The notes under the pieces: generated by a model
Told to the model about the DNA's origin: nothing
What the model saw: the letters and a program-made list of their open reading frames with translations, nothing else
The model's database searches: none
Translations under genes and position numbers: made by a program
In this document: positions 9,171-17,500 of the stretch, piece by piece
How positions within the stretch are numbered: the first letter of the stretch is position 1
How the letters are laid out: every line of letters begins with the position of its first letter
Assembly (NCBI RefSeq): GCF_000188055.2
Contig: NZ_AEUZ02000001.1
Location: 1,254,001 to 1,318,000, forward strand
Direction of reading: 5' to 3'
DNA: 64,000 nucleotides
Source of the DNA: Streptococcus urinalis 2285-97
Lineage (GTDB): Bacteria > Bacillota > Bacilli > Lactobacillales > Streptococcaceae

Positions 9171-10158
9171 AAAAGGCAAACTGCATCCAATAAAAATGAG
9201 TTGCTGTAACAGCCATGCCTTTAAAATAATCATTTAGATATTCTTTTTTTAAAAACAGTTGAGGCATAAAGTTTGCTGGTAAATACTGATGACAAATTGA
9301 TTTTATCTTAATCAGATCCTTTTGATGTAATTGCTGACTCACTAAAACAACTTGGCTTGGATTCATTAAAGCTGACAAGCTGACAATGGTTTTAGCAATA
9401 ATATCTTCAGTATAGGTAACATTTTGACTTTTTAAGAAGTTAAAAAAGGGTAGGTAAATAACTTCTCCTGCAATTTGATTACGACCTTCTAATAATTTGC
9501 CGTTGATCACTGTACCACAACCCGGACCATCATGTTCTGGTAACCACATATAGGAAATATCTTCTTTTGAATCAAGCTGTTCGTAATAACCAAGTGCACA
9601 TAAATTCATATCATTTTTGACAATAATCGGAAGATTAAATAAGGCTTCAAACCATGTCTTAATAGATTTCCCTTTAAAAGCACTAATATCAGATTCGATA
9701 ACGCTATCTTCAGAGATGAGAGCTGGTAAACCAACAACAATCAGTTGAATGTCTGGATCATCCTTCAAAATAGGTAGCAGTTTCGTTTTAAGTGTTGATT
9801 CATCTAACTCAGTCATTTTTTGTTCATCTTGGAACAAACAGTCTGATTTTGCATTGTGAACTTCAATAGCGAGAAAATTTTCGGATTCTTTTTTATAAAA
9901 AATTAAATTCAGGTAATGAAAAAAATCTGGATTTAGTTGGTATTGAACTGTTGGACGTCCTTTTTGATTAAGCCGTTTACTTTTTTCTTTGATAATTTCT
10001 TTTTCACGAAAGACATTCAAAATAGTCCCGACAGTGGCAACAGTCAAATTGGTTTTTTCAGCAACCTGTTTTTTATCCACAATATTATCTTGTTGAATCA
10101 CTTCAATTACCTTTCGATAATTGTCAAGTCTCATTTGTCCTGTTCCAAGCTTACTCAA
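9169..10158 (-). CDS. ROK-family transcriptional repressor
   Basis: The 329-residue protein has an N-terminal winged HTH (MRLDNYRKVIEVIQQD…KKQVAEKTNLTVATVGTILNVF, residues about 9–50) followed by a ROK (repressor, ORF, kinase) sugar-binding fold with VKNDMNLCALG and GPGCGTVINGKLLEG. The zinc-binding cysteine cluster (CxCGxxGC) that normally follows GE[IV] is absent here; the segment reads GEVIYLPFFNFLK. The start is TTG 10158, seven bases after AAAGGAAG. It probably controls the downstream MFS gene through the 9075–9109 palindrome. The inducer is unknown. Confidence 0.85.
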   Translation of the reverse strand: MSKLGTGQMRLDNYRKVIEVIQQDNIVDKKQVAEKTNLTVATVGTILNVFREKEIIKEKSKRLNQKGRPTVQYQLNPDFFHYLNLIFYKKESENFLAIEVHNAKSDCLFQDEQKMTELDESTLKTKLLPILKDDPDIQLIVVGLPALISEDSVIESDISAFKGKSIKTWFEALFNLPIIVKNDMNLCALGYYEQLDSKEDISYMWLPEHDGPGCGTVINGKLLEGRNQIAGEVIYLPFFNFLKSQNVTYTEDIIAKTIVSLSALMNPSQVVLVSQQLHQKDLIKIKSICHQYLPANFMPQLFLKKEYLNDYFKGMAVTATHFYWMQFAF

Positions 10159-10185
10159 AGTGTCACTTCCTTTATTTTTGCTCTA

Positions 10186-10214
10186 ATTGTAATGAAGCAA
10201 ATTCTGTTTGTCAA
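10186..10214 (-). promoter_or_regulatory. Promoter of the ROK regulator
   Basis: Perfect TTGACA (10209–10214), a 17-base spacer, and TACAAT (10186–10191) on the minus strand, about 28 bases before the start codon. Confidence 0.8.
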
Positions 10215-10216
10215 GA

Positions 10217-10244
10217 AAAGAGAGAAATCTAAGATTCCTCTCTT
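10217..10244 (-). terminator. Terminator of gabD
   Basis: On the minus strand AAGAGAG-G-AATCT pairs with AGATT-T-CTCTCTT with one mismatch in the stem, followed by TTTTCTT. It lies immediately upstream of the -35 of the ROK promoter. Confidence 0.7.
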
Positions 10245-10261
10245 CTTATCATGGTCATTGT

Positions 10262-11632
10262 CTATTTTGGAGTGTATACAAGATGTTCATTCACAAATGC
10301 TGTGAAACCAAGTTCACTTAATTCACGTCCATAACCAGAATTTTTGATACCTCCAAATGGTAATTCTGGAAGACTTGCCCAACCTGAATTGATAAAGCTC
10401 ATTCCTGTTTCAACTTTAGCAGATACAGCTTCAGCATGTTCTGGATTACTACTAAAAACAGTACCACCTAAACCATAGTTAGAATTGTTAGCAAGTGCAA
10501 TTGCTTCTTCTTCAGAGGCTACTTTGTAAACAGAAGCGACAGGTCCAAAAATCTCTTGATGGAAAATAGGATTGTCTTCTTTAATGTCTGTTAAAATTGT
10601 TGGCATGACAAAATTACCTGGATGATCAATCGTTTCATTACCATAAACTAATCTTGCACCATTATCCAAAGCAAGTTGAATTTGATCTAAAATATCTTGT
10701 TTAGCTTGTGCTGATGATAAAGGTGCTAAGGTTGTTTCTGGATCCATAGGGTCACCCCATTTAGCTGTCTTAAAAATTTTGGTAATCAATTCTAAGAAAC
10801 GGTCATAATCTTTTTCAAGTACTATAAATCGTTTTGAAGAAGTACAAACTTGACCAGCATTGTATAATCTTGCGTAGAATAATACAGATTCTAATTTGTC
10901 CCAATCAGCATCATCCAAAATGATGAAAGCATCATTACCACCTAATTCAAGTGTCGTTTTTTTCAATTGTTTTCCGGCTTCTTGAGCGATGCTTGCGCCA
11001 CCACGTTCAGAACCAGTCAAACAAACGCCAGCAACACGTTTGTCAGCAATAACAGTTGATACTTGATCATAAGAAACAAACAAATTAGTGAATGCTCCTT
11101 TTTCAGCGCCTGCTTCTAAAACTAATTCTTCAAAAGCTTGTGCTGATGCTGGACAAATAGAAGCGTGTTTCAAGACCATTGGATTACCAACAATAAAGTT
11201 TGGCGCAAAGACACGCATGATTTGGTAATAAGGGAAATTCCATGGCTCAACAGCTAAGATAACACCAGTTGATTGTTTCAAATAATAGGCTTGTCCACTA
11301 TCCGTTTCTAGTGGAACTGATTTTAGGAATTTTTCAGCATTATCAGCATAATAATCTGCGATGTCTGCACATAAATCAACTTCGCCTTGGGCTTCTGTGA
11401 AGAGTTTTCCCATGTCTTTTGTCATCAGCTCTGCATATTTGTCACGGTCTCGTCTAAGTAGACTAGCTACTTGATGAAGTTGTTCTTGACGTTCTGCTAA
11501 GTGGTCTTCTTGACGCCATTTTTTATAGAGTTGGTGGCTAGCTTCTAATACTGTTTCTAATGTTTCATCTGAAGTATTTTCAAATTCGTGTAAGACTTCA
11601 TTCGTATAAGGGTAAATTGTTTTATAAGCCAT
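10262..11632 (-). CDS. gabD: NAD(P)-dependent succinate-semialdehyde dehydrogenase-like aldehyde dehydrogenase
   Basis: Oxidises an aldehyde, by family most likely succinate semialdehyde, to the acid. The 456-residue product is the length of bacterial class 10 SSADH proteins. It shows the oxyanion WNFP (131–134), TTLELGGND with general-base Glu229, NAGQVCTSSKR with nucleophile Cys263, and the C-terminal FGGIKNSGYGRE. Start ATG 11632 follows AAAGGAGG. It is transcribed alone from a promoter whose -35 region is covered by a perfect cre box, so carbon catabolite repression by CcpA is likely. True substrate in streptococci is uncertain. Confidence 0.85.
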   Translation of the reverse strand: MAYKTIYPYTNEVLHEFENTSDETLETVLEASHQLYKKWRQEDHLAERQEQLHQVASLLRRDRDKYAELMTKDMGKLFTEAQGEVDLCADIADYYADNAEKFLKSVPLETDSGQAYYLKQSTGVILAVEPWNFPYYQIMRVFAPNFIVGNPMVLKHASICPASAQAFEELVLEAGAEKGAFTNLFVSYDQVSTVIADKRVAGVCLTGSERGGASIAQEAGKQLKKTTLELGGNDAFIILDDADWDKLESVLFYARLYNAGQVCTSSKRFIVLEKDYDRFLELITKIFKTAKWGDPMDPETTLAPLSSAQAKQDILDQIQLALDNGARLVYGNETIDHPGNFVMPTILTDIKEDNPIFHQEIFGPVASVYKVASEEEAIALANNSNYGLGGTVFSSNPEHAEAVSAKVETGMSFINSGWASLPELPFGGIKNSGYGRELSELGFTAFVNEHLVYTPK

Positions 11633-11654
11633 ATTAAGCCTCCTTTATCTTGTA

Positions 11655-11688
11655 ATTATAGTTTACCACCTTTAGAAACCGATTACAA
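11655..11688 (-). promoter_or_regulatory. gabD promoter with catabolite-responsive element (cre)
   Basis: The minus-strand TTGTAATCGGTTTCT (11674–11688) fits the cre consensus WTGNAANCGNWNNCW at every position. The -10 is TATAAT at 11655–11660; the cre covers where the -35 should be, a typical CcpA repression layout. Confidence 0.65.
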
Positions 11689-11706
11689 AAAATCACTACA
11701 AAAAAA

Positions 11707-11730
11707 CTAATTTAACAATTGTTAAATTAG
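11707..11730 (-). terminator. Terminator of the HAD phosphatase gene
   Basis: A perfect 24-base palindrome (arms CTAATTTAACAA) followed on the minus strand by seven T's; it overlaps the stop codon. Confidence 0.85.
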
Positions 11731-12421
11731 CGTTCGACAATTTCAATTAATTCTTCAAAAGTAGAAAAAAGATAAGTTGGTTTTGCATTTGTTTTGTTCT
11801 CTTTTAATGTCGGATTATACCAAGCTGTATCAATTCCTGCATTATTTCCTCCAGCAATATCAGCCGTTAAACTATCTCCAATCATTAACGTTTCTTCTAA
11901 TGAGTAGTCTTCTATCTGTTGACCAATCCAGTCATAAAAAGCTTTATCGGGTTTTTGACTTCCTGATTGTTCAGAAATAAAGACTTTTTCAAAGTAAGGT
12001 TTGATTGGAGAAGCCTCAAGTCGTCCATTTTGGATTTCAGTGATCCCATTTTTAGCAGCAAACAGCCTAAACCCTTGATTTTTAAAATGGTCTAATAAAT
12101 CAACGACGCCTGGGTAAACTTGTCCTTGATGCTTAAGATGTTCTTGATAGCGTCCTGCCATGTATTGACCATCTACTTCAATGCCAAAATGATCAAATAA
12201 TTTTGCAAAACGTGTATTGACCAATTCTTGCTTACTAATTTTTTTTAATTCTAAATCACGCCACATTTGCTGATTCATAGGCTTGTAGTAGGCTTTATAG
12301 CCTTCAATATCAGACACTTTTTGTTCAATAAGTAACTCCGTTACGTTAAAGCTAATTCTTCTGCTAATTCAAAATCAAGAAGTGTGTGATCGAGGTCGAA
12401 TAATAGAAATTTGTATGACAT
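11727..12421 (-). pseudogene. HAD-superfamily (YjjG-like) hydrolase, frameshifted by a 5-bp duplication
   Basis: Reading from ATG 12421 (SD AAAGGAAAT) gives MSYKFLLFDLDHTLLDFELAEEL, the nucleophile motif DLDHTLLDF of YjjG/YfnB-type nucleotidases, but the frame stops after ALT. A second frame (from 12317 upward) supplies the remainder, including AKNG, KPDKAFY and MIGDSLTADI. The shift is explained by CGTTA repeated twice at 12339–12348; deleting one copy restores one protein of about 229 residues. The part translated from an internal start lacks the catalytic Asp, so it should be inactive. Confidence 0.85.
12339..12348. repeat. 5-bp tandem duplication that frameshifts the HAD gene
   Basis: CGTTACGTTA; removing one CGTTA restores the reading frame that continues ALTELLIEQKVSDIEGYK. 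Confidence 0.85.
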
Positions 12422-13064
12422 TTTGGAAGATTTCCTTTCTAGGGAGAGATTCAAGAGTTCAAAAAGGGGTGCATCTCTTGCACAGTGGCATGTTGAAAAA
12501 ACACTAAATTTTAGAAATGAACATTTAGAAGAAAAACAGTCAATTGCTCGTTATGCTATGCAAATGATAGAAGGTAATCACAGCCTCATTTTAGATAATG
12601 GAACCACTACTCTAGCTACTTGTAAGTATTTAAACACTATGCCATCTATGGATATCTTTACCACATCACTAGACATCACAAATCATCTTAATGGTGATTT
12701 ACATCAAGTTTTTTTGACTGGTGGTCGAAAAAGGGAAAAAAATATGGCAATGATTGGACATTGGACACAGCAAATTTTAAAATCCATACATGTTGATGTC
12801 TGTCTTTTAGGAACAACTGGTATACTTGATGCAAATGGTCCAACCTCACATTCATATCAGGAGTTAACCATTAAACAAACCATAATGGAGCAAAGTGATT
12901 TAGTTTATCTTTTAGCTGATAGCTCAAAGTTTCAAGAAAAAGGTTTACATGAATATGCTAAATGGAGTAATATTGATGCAATCATCACAGACCAGCAATT
13001 ACCTTCAGAAATTTACCAAAAATTAGTCCAAAAGGTCCCAATTTATATTGTAGGAGATATTTAA
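12411..13064 (+). pseudogene. DeoR-family regulator remnant lacking its HTH domain
   Basis: From about EKTLNFRNEHLEEKQSIARYA to the end the frame matches the DeoR C-terminal sugar-phosphate sensor: LDNGTTT phosphate loop, LTGGRKR and DVCLLGTTG. The family usually has 250 residues with an N-terminal winged HTH; here only about 30 unrelated residues precede the sensor, starting from TTG 12411 inside the antisense 5' end of the HAD gene. No HTH can be found upstream. An internal deletion apparently joined the HAD leader to the middle of the regulator. It could not bind DNA and its promoter is missing. Confidence 0.8.
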
Positions 13065-14196
13065 ATAATAATAGCTTATTAATAGACAGACAATCATTAA
13101 TAATGTTGTGACATAAAAGGGGGTTATCAATAATTCACTCTGTAAGCTAACTAATAATTTTGTTAAGATTAAAGGTGTCAAAATAACACCAATATTTCCT
13201 GCAGTTAATAGAATACTGGTTGCAAAATTAATAGCTTCTTGGTTTACTTTTTGTGAGATTAACCAAAAGCAAGCCGACATGATTCCCACAAAACTTATTC
13301 CTACTAGTATTGCAGCAAGTAAAAATAACAATACATGATAAGGTAAAGTCATTAAGAAACTTCCTAAAATCATCAATGCAATCATCACAATTAAAGTCCA
13401 ATTTTTGAACTGTTTCATCAAATAACCAAACAAAATTCCCGAGAAAATACCACTAAATGCTAAGAGTGTAAGTAATTTAGTGGCTACTTGAGCATCCAAG
13501 TGATATTTTTGCGTTAATAAAGTCGGCAGCTTGATCGTAACACCAATATAAGAAATACCAACTAGAAACGTAATAAAACTCAAAATAATGACATCCCTAG
13601 ACAAATGATAGGAGCATTTTGGTTTTTCGTGTTGTGTTTTTAGTTCAGGGATAGTTGTTTTAAATAGAAACAATATTGGAAGTGCTAGCAAATAAACCAA
13701 AAAAATAAATTTTATAGAATAACTGGCTAAAAATCCTGATAAAAGCGTCGTAAGAGCCTTACCTATATTAAGAGTTGCTGTTCGAAATCCTATTAAATTG
13801 GCTCTTTCTTGATTTTCATAAAAATCACTTATCATACTAATTGATAAAGCATTAAAAAGGCCAATACCAATACCGACTAAAATACTACTTATAAAAACCA
13901 CAGTATAAGCTGTGCTTATCATTGGTAATAAACCAGAGAAACCAATAAGACTTAATCCTAATAAAATGGTTTTTTTTCTTACCCAATGAAGAAACAAAAA
14001 GATTACTTATCAAAATGAAGATAGTTATGAATAGTGCAGGTATGGTAACTAAGGTTTCAATTTGTGCCAAACTAATAGTTGCTTGTTGATTATAAAAATC
14101 ATAAAGTTTTGGGATACTTGGCGCTATAGCCAAATGCGACATCAAGAATAAAGACACACTAAGTAAAGAAACTTTTCTGAGTGTATTAGATTTCAT
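13023..14196 (-). pseudogene. MFS transporter with a frameshift at an A8 tract
   Basis: Start ATG 14196 (MKSNTLRKVSLLSV) is preceded by AAAGGAGATGAT. The first frame has two membrane segments and runs into NLFVSSLGKKK, then loses register at eight A's (complement of 13970–13977). Removing one A gives SLGKKKTILLGLSLIGF, continuing in the second frame with the remaining ten or so membrane segments. Whole length would be about 390 residues, a normal MFS carrier of the YfmO/drug-efflux type. The 3' end overlaps the convergent DeoR remnant by 42 bases. Confidence 0.8.
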
Positions 14197-14253
14197 ATCA
14201 TCTCCTTTTCTACATTTTATCATTTTACACTAATCATATTAAAAGAACAAGAA

Positions 14254-14285
14254 AAATGAACAGCCCAATAGATGACTGTTCATTT
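14254..14285 (-). terminator. Terminator of the YkgJ-family gene
   Basis: AAATGAACAG (14254–14263) and CTGTTCATTT (14276–14285) form a perfect stem at the stop codon, followed by T's on the minus strand. Confidence 0.8.
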
Positions 14286-14784
14286 AACTTTCAAGCTTCT
14301 TTTGTAATTTTTCAACAAATAAATATGATGCTGGACAAAATAAAGTATTTTTAATTGTCAGATGGTTAATCTGGTAAATTTTTTTACGATCAGTATGTGG
14401 AAAAGCACGACAGGCTTTAGGTCTGATATCATATATAGAACAGAGGTTATCTTCTCCCAAAAAAGGACAAGGCATCGCTTTAAAAACTTTATCACCATCT
14501 TCATCCGTTTTTAGATACATCTCTTCAAATGCAGGTAATTTCATATGAAATTGTTTGGCTATTCTCGTGATGTCTGCTTCTGTAAAATCTGGTCCAAGAG
14601 TTCTACAACAATTAGCGCATTTGGTACAATCAATTTCTTGAAAAACGTCATGATGAATTTCTTGAACTATCTTATCCAATTGTTTAGGTGCTTTTTTCTT
14701 TAAACTTGCTAAAAATTTACGGTGTTCTTTTTGTTTTTGAAGAGCTAGTTGATGATAATGCTCAATATCTATTTCTTGTGTCAT
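14284..14784 (-). CDS. YkgJ-family zinc/iron-chelating cysteine cluster protein
   Basis: 166 residues with the UPF0153/YkgJ cysteine pattern: DCTKCANCCR, then CPFLGEDNLCSIYDIRPKACRAFP and a late Cys (FCPAS). The eight-cysteine arrangement is believed to bind a metal or Fe–S cluster; the cellular role of the family is not established. The N-terminal 50 residues are charged and helical. It is preceded by a GNAT gene 25 bases upstream and yeiH before that, all on the same strand, so a three-gene transcript is likely. Confidence 0.8.
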   Translation of the reverse strand: MTQEIDIEHYHQLALQKQKEHRKFLASLKKKAPKQLDKIVQEIHHDVFQEIDCTKCANCCRTLGPDFTEADITRIAKQFHMKLPAFEEMYLKTDEDGDKVFKAMPCPFLGEDNLCSIYDIRPKACRAFPHTDRKKIYQINHLTIKNTLFCPASYLFVEKLQKKLES

Positions 14785-14809
14785 AAAGTATCTTTCTTTG
14801 TTATAATGC

Positions 14810-15247
14810 TTAGGTATTCATTATCTTGATAAAACGTTTTTGTATTTTATCAGATTTGTAACCAATTGACTCATAGAAAGCATGAGCTTGTTTTCGATGA
14901 GATGCTGAATTCAGCCTAATGTAAGCAAAGGAAGATTCCTTTGCAATTCTTTCAAGTTCAGCCATGAGTTTTTTTCCAATACCTTTGCCTTGAGCTTCTT
15001 CTAAGACAGCTAAGCCTAGGATATTTAACCCTTTTTCACTGTATAGAGCTTGGTAGATTTCTGCTTCCACATAAGCTAGAACATCATTTGTATCATCGTC
15101 GACATAAACACGTATGATATGTGATTTATCATCTTTTAAATGTCTTATTTGATTTTCTATCAATTCAATAGAAACAGGATAGCCTAAGGACTTATCACTA
15201 ATAATCTGAATGCTTGAAGCATCTTCTACTCTAACTTCTCTAATCAT
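14810..15247 (-). CDS. GNAT-family N-acetyltransferase
   Basis: 145-residue single-domain GNAT protein. The acetyl-CoA binding motif A is visible as EEAQGKGIGKKLM, with beta-4 LGLAVL before it and HAFYESIGYK as motif B. The acceptor is unknown. The start follows a weak AGGAGC. It lies between yeiH (15 bases upstream) and the YkgJ-family gene (25 bases downstream), so it is probably cotranscribed with them. Confidence 0.85.
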   Translation of the reverse strand: MIREVRVEDASSIQIISDKSLGYPVSIELIENQIRHLKDDKSHIIRVYVDDDTNDVLAYVEAEIYQALYSEKGLNILGLAVLEEAQGKGIGKKLMAELERIAKESSFAYIRLNSASHRKQAHAFYESIGYKSDKIQKRFIKIMNT

Positions 15248-15262
15248 AAATTGCTCCTATTG

Positions 15263-16267
15263 TTACCAAATTCCTAAACATTTTTGAATCAATAAACTCA
15301 TTAGTGTAATACCAGCCCAGCAACTTGCACCAACTAATATGGCTTGTCCACCAGTTTTGATTAATCTAACAAAATTTGTATTGAGACCAATTGCTGCCAT
15401 TGCCATCACAATAAAAAATTTAGAGAGTTCTTTTAATTGGTCAAATATGCCTGGGTGTATGCCAAAAGCAGAAACTAGTGTTGTCACAATAGATGCTACT
15501 AAAAAATAGAAAATAAATTGTGGAAATGCTTTTTTAATTGAAAATTGATGACTACCATCTTGTTTACTTTTGGTTTGCTTATAAGATAAAAATAAGGTTA
15601 TTGGAATTATGGCCAAAGTCCTTGTTAATTTGACAATAGTCGCACCATTTAAAGTATTAGAATGATGAATGGCATCCCATGAAGCTGCAGTTGCAGTCAC
15701 TGAAGAAGTATCATTGACTGCCGTTCCAGCAAAAATTGCAAATCCGTGATTAGTCAGACCTAATAGTTGACCCAGAGTCGGAAAGAATAAAGCAGCTATG
15801 ATATTAAAAAGAAAAATAACTGAAATAGCTTTTGCGACTTCTTCATCTTTGGCATTTATGACTGGAGCTGTTGCTGCAATAGCTGACCCACCACAAATAG
15901 AAGAACCAACACCTACTAATGTTGTGGTATTAACATCAATTGTTAACCATTTATGTAAAAAGTAGGCAATAACTAATGAGATGGTTATGGTTGAAATGAT
16001 AACTGGTAGTGATTCTAAACCAACCTTAAAAACTTGACTCAAATTGAGACCAAAACCCAGCAAGACTACTGCTGTCTGCAAGATGTATTTAGATGTAAAT
16101 GCAATACCTGCTTGCCCTTTTTGTCTATCTTGGTAAAAATAGGCTATTAACATTCCAATAAAAATAGCAAATACTGGTGCACCAATTAATGGTAAACTTT
16201 TTCCTAAAAACCATGCTGGTAAAGAAATGATCAAACAGATGAGGATACCATGAACTTTTTTTAACAT
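15263..16267 (-). CDS. YeiH/UPF0324 family membrane protein (putative sulfate or sulfite exporter)
   Basis: 334 residues with about ten hydrophobic segments; the conserved UPF0324 signatures [18 protein letters not shown] and [15 protein letters not shown] are present. The family is annotated as putative sulfate exporters (YeiH/PSE) on limited evidence. Start ATG 16267 is preceded by AAAGGAG. It heads the yeiH–GNAT–ykgJ unit and is insulated upstream by a strong terminator. Intact. Confidence 0.85.
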   Translation of the reverse strand: MLKKVHGILICLIISLPAWFLGKSLPLIGAPVFAIFIGMLIAYFYQDRQKGQAGIAFTSKYILQTAVVLLGFGLNLSQVFKVGLESLPVIISTITISLVIAYFLHKWLTIDVNTTTLVGVGSSICGGSAIAATAPVINAKDEEVAKAISVIFLFNIIAALFFPTLGQLLGLTNHGFAIFAGTAVNDTSSVTATAASWDAIHHSNTLNGATIVKLTRTLAIIPITLFLSYKQTKSKQDGSHQFSIKKAFPQFIFYFLVASIVTTLVSAFGIHPGIFDQLKELSKFFIVMAMAAIGLNTNFVRLIKTGGQAILVGASCWAGITLMSLLIQKCLGIW

Positions 16268-16324
16268 AAAATCTCCTTTGCAATACTAATATTATAGCCC
16301 TTTTCAAAAGTCTTGTAAAACTAG

Positions 16325-16355
16325 AAAAAAAGACCTCAATTTGAGGTCTTTTTTT
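16325..16355 (-). terminator. Strong terminator closing the merR-region operon
   Basis: AAAAGACCTCAA and TTTGAGGTCTTTT form a perfect stem with long A and T runs on both sides; it overlaps the stop of the carboxymuconolactone decarboxylase-like gene. Confidence 0.9.
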
Positions 16356-16671
16356 ATTTCCAAATATCTTTTGCTTTATTAAATGCTGACCAAGCTTTTG
16401 GCCAACCCACATAGAAAGCTAAATGGGTAATAATATCAGCAACTTCCTCTTTTGTGACACCATTTTGTTTAGCAAATTGAAGATGATGATCTAGTTGTTC
16501 TAGATTCCCACCACTAATTAAAGAAGAAATGGTAACAATAGAACGTGTTTTATCAGTCAAATTATCTTCTTTTGCCTAAACTTCACCAAATAAAACATCA
16601 TCATTATATTTAGCAAATTCTGGTGCAAATTCTTCTAATTGACGACGTCCAGCTGTTTGTTTTTCTTTCAT
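16354..16671 (-). pseudogene. Carboxymuconolactone decarboxylase-like protein with an in-frame amber stop
   Basis: From ATG 16671 the frame gives MKEKQTAGRRQLEEFAPEF and reaches DVLFGEV, then TAG at codon 32 (complement of 16576–16578), and continues in the same frame as AKEDNLTDKTRSIVTISSL to the stop at 16354; total 106 codons. Homologues have Trp at this place (GEVWxxE), so TGG to TAG is the likely change. The family (AhpD-like/CMD) includes small peroxide-linked or lactone enzymes and is often next to cupins, as here. It closes the adh–merR–cupin unit. It could be expressed only by suppression or from an internal start. Confidence 0.85.
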
Positions 16672-16694
16672 AATGAATTCCTCCTTAGTTAAAT

Positions 16695-17090
16695 TTAACC
16701 TAGTTTTGAGTATTCTTCATCACTAACGGCTTCGTAAAATTCACTTTTGCCTGCTGTGATTGCAATATGAACAAACTCTGAATCTTTCTTAGCACCATGC
16801 CAATGTTTGATTCCTTTATCAGTTACAATCACGTCACCAGGCTCTAAAGAAACTGCTTCTTTACCTTCTTCTTGGTACCAGCCTGATCCTTCTGTGACAA
16901 GTAAGATTTGATAACCATCTAAATGAACATGCCAATTGTTACGACAACCTGGTTCAAAGGTAACATTACCAACTGAAACATTACCGTCTGGAGATTTTGC
17001 TAAGGCTGCTAGATAAGATTGGCCAATAAAGAATTCGCCATATGGATTTTTGTCACCTTTGGGAAAAATTGATGTTCTTGTTTCTTGCAT
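16695..17090 (-). CDS. Cupin-domain protein
   Basis: 131 residues with a single cupin barrel: motif 1 GCRNNWHVHLDGYQILLVTEG (His-x-His metal ligands) and motif 2 PGDVIVTDKGIKHWHGA. No other domain. Proteins like this are commonly paired with carboxymuconolactone decarboxylase-like genes and with aldehyde/quinone detoxification reductases. It lies 9 bases downstream of merR, in the same operon. The reaction is not known. Confidence 0.85.
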   Translation of the reverse strand: MQETRTSIFPKGDKNPYGEFFIGQSYLAALAKSPDGNVSVGNVTFEPGCRNNWHVHLDGYQILLVTEGSGWYQEEGKEAVSLEPGDVIVTDKGIKHWHGAKKDSEFVHIAITAGKSEFYEAVSDEEYSKLG

Positions 17091-17099
17091 ATTAATACC

Positions 17100-17489
17100 T
17101 CATTTCTTTGAAGGATCAAAAAGTTCTTGCTCTCTAGGAACAACTTTATTTTGATAGTTTTCTATTTTATGATTGAGTCGATCAAATGCTTCTTGAAGTC
17201 CTTGAACTCTTTCTTCAAGACTATCTCGTTCCTCCTTTAAGATATCTAATCTGGCTGTAATCGTAGCATCACCCTTTTCAACCAGATGAATATAATCAAT
17301 CAGACTCTCAACAGAAACACCTGCTTTTTTAAAATAACGAACAAATTCTAATATATCAATATCATTTTGTGTAAAGTCTCGAATACCAGACTCATTACGA
17401 TGAACAGGGGGGATGAGATGGATTCTTTCATAATACCTTATGGTATCGGCTGTAATGCCAGTCTTCTCACTAACTTCTTTGATATGCAT
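17100..17489 (-). CDS. MerR-family regulator (AdhR/NmlR-like) without cysteine
   Basis: 129 residues: N-terminal MerR HTH (MHIKEVSEKTGITADTIRYYER, residues 1–22, plus wing), then a long coiled-coil dimerisation helix (about 75–115). It resembles AdhR/NmlR, which respond to aldehydes or thiol stress through a conserved Cys, but this protein contains no cysteine at all. The two nearby promoters (adh and AKR) each have the 19-base spacer and CTT–AGT–AACT–AAG dyad expected of such regulators, so it very likely controls both and its own operon. It begins 11 bases after adh ends. Confidence 0.88.
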   Translation of the reverse strand: MHIKEVSEKTGITADTIRYYERIHLIPPVHRNESGIRDFTQNDIDILEFVRYFKKAGVSVESLIDYIHLVEKGDATITARLDILKEERDSLEERVQGLQEAFDRLNHKIENYQNKVVPREQELFDPSKK

Positions 17490-17500
17490 AATAACCTCTA

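Noticed and set aside
13023-14223. Programmed frameshift in the MFS carrier
   Set aside because: No slippery heptamer with stimulatory hairpin or internal SD is evident; a mutation is simpler, though slippage on A8 is left as a finding.
15263-16412. Alternative frames opposite or overlapping yeiH
   Set aside because: They have no family match and YeiH shows full conserved motifs.
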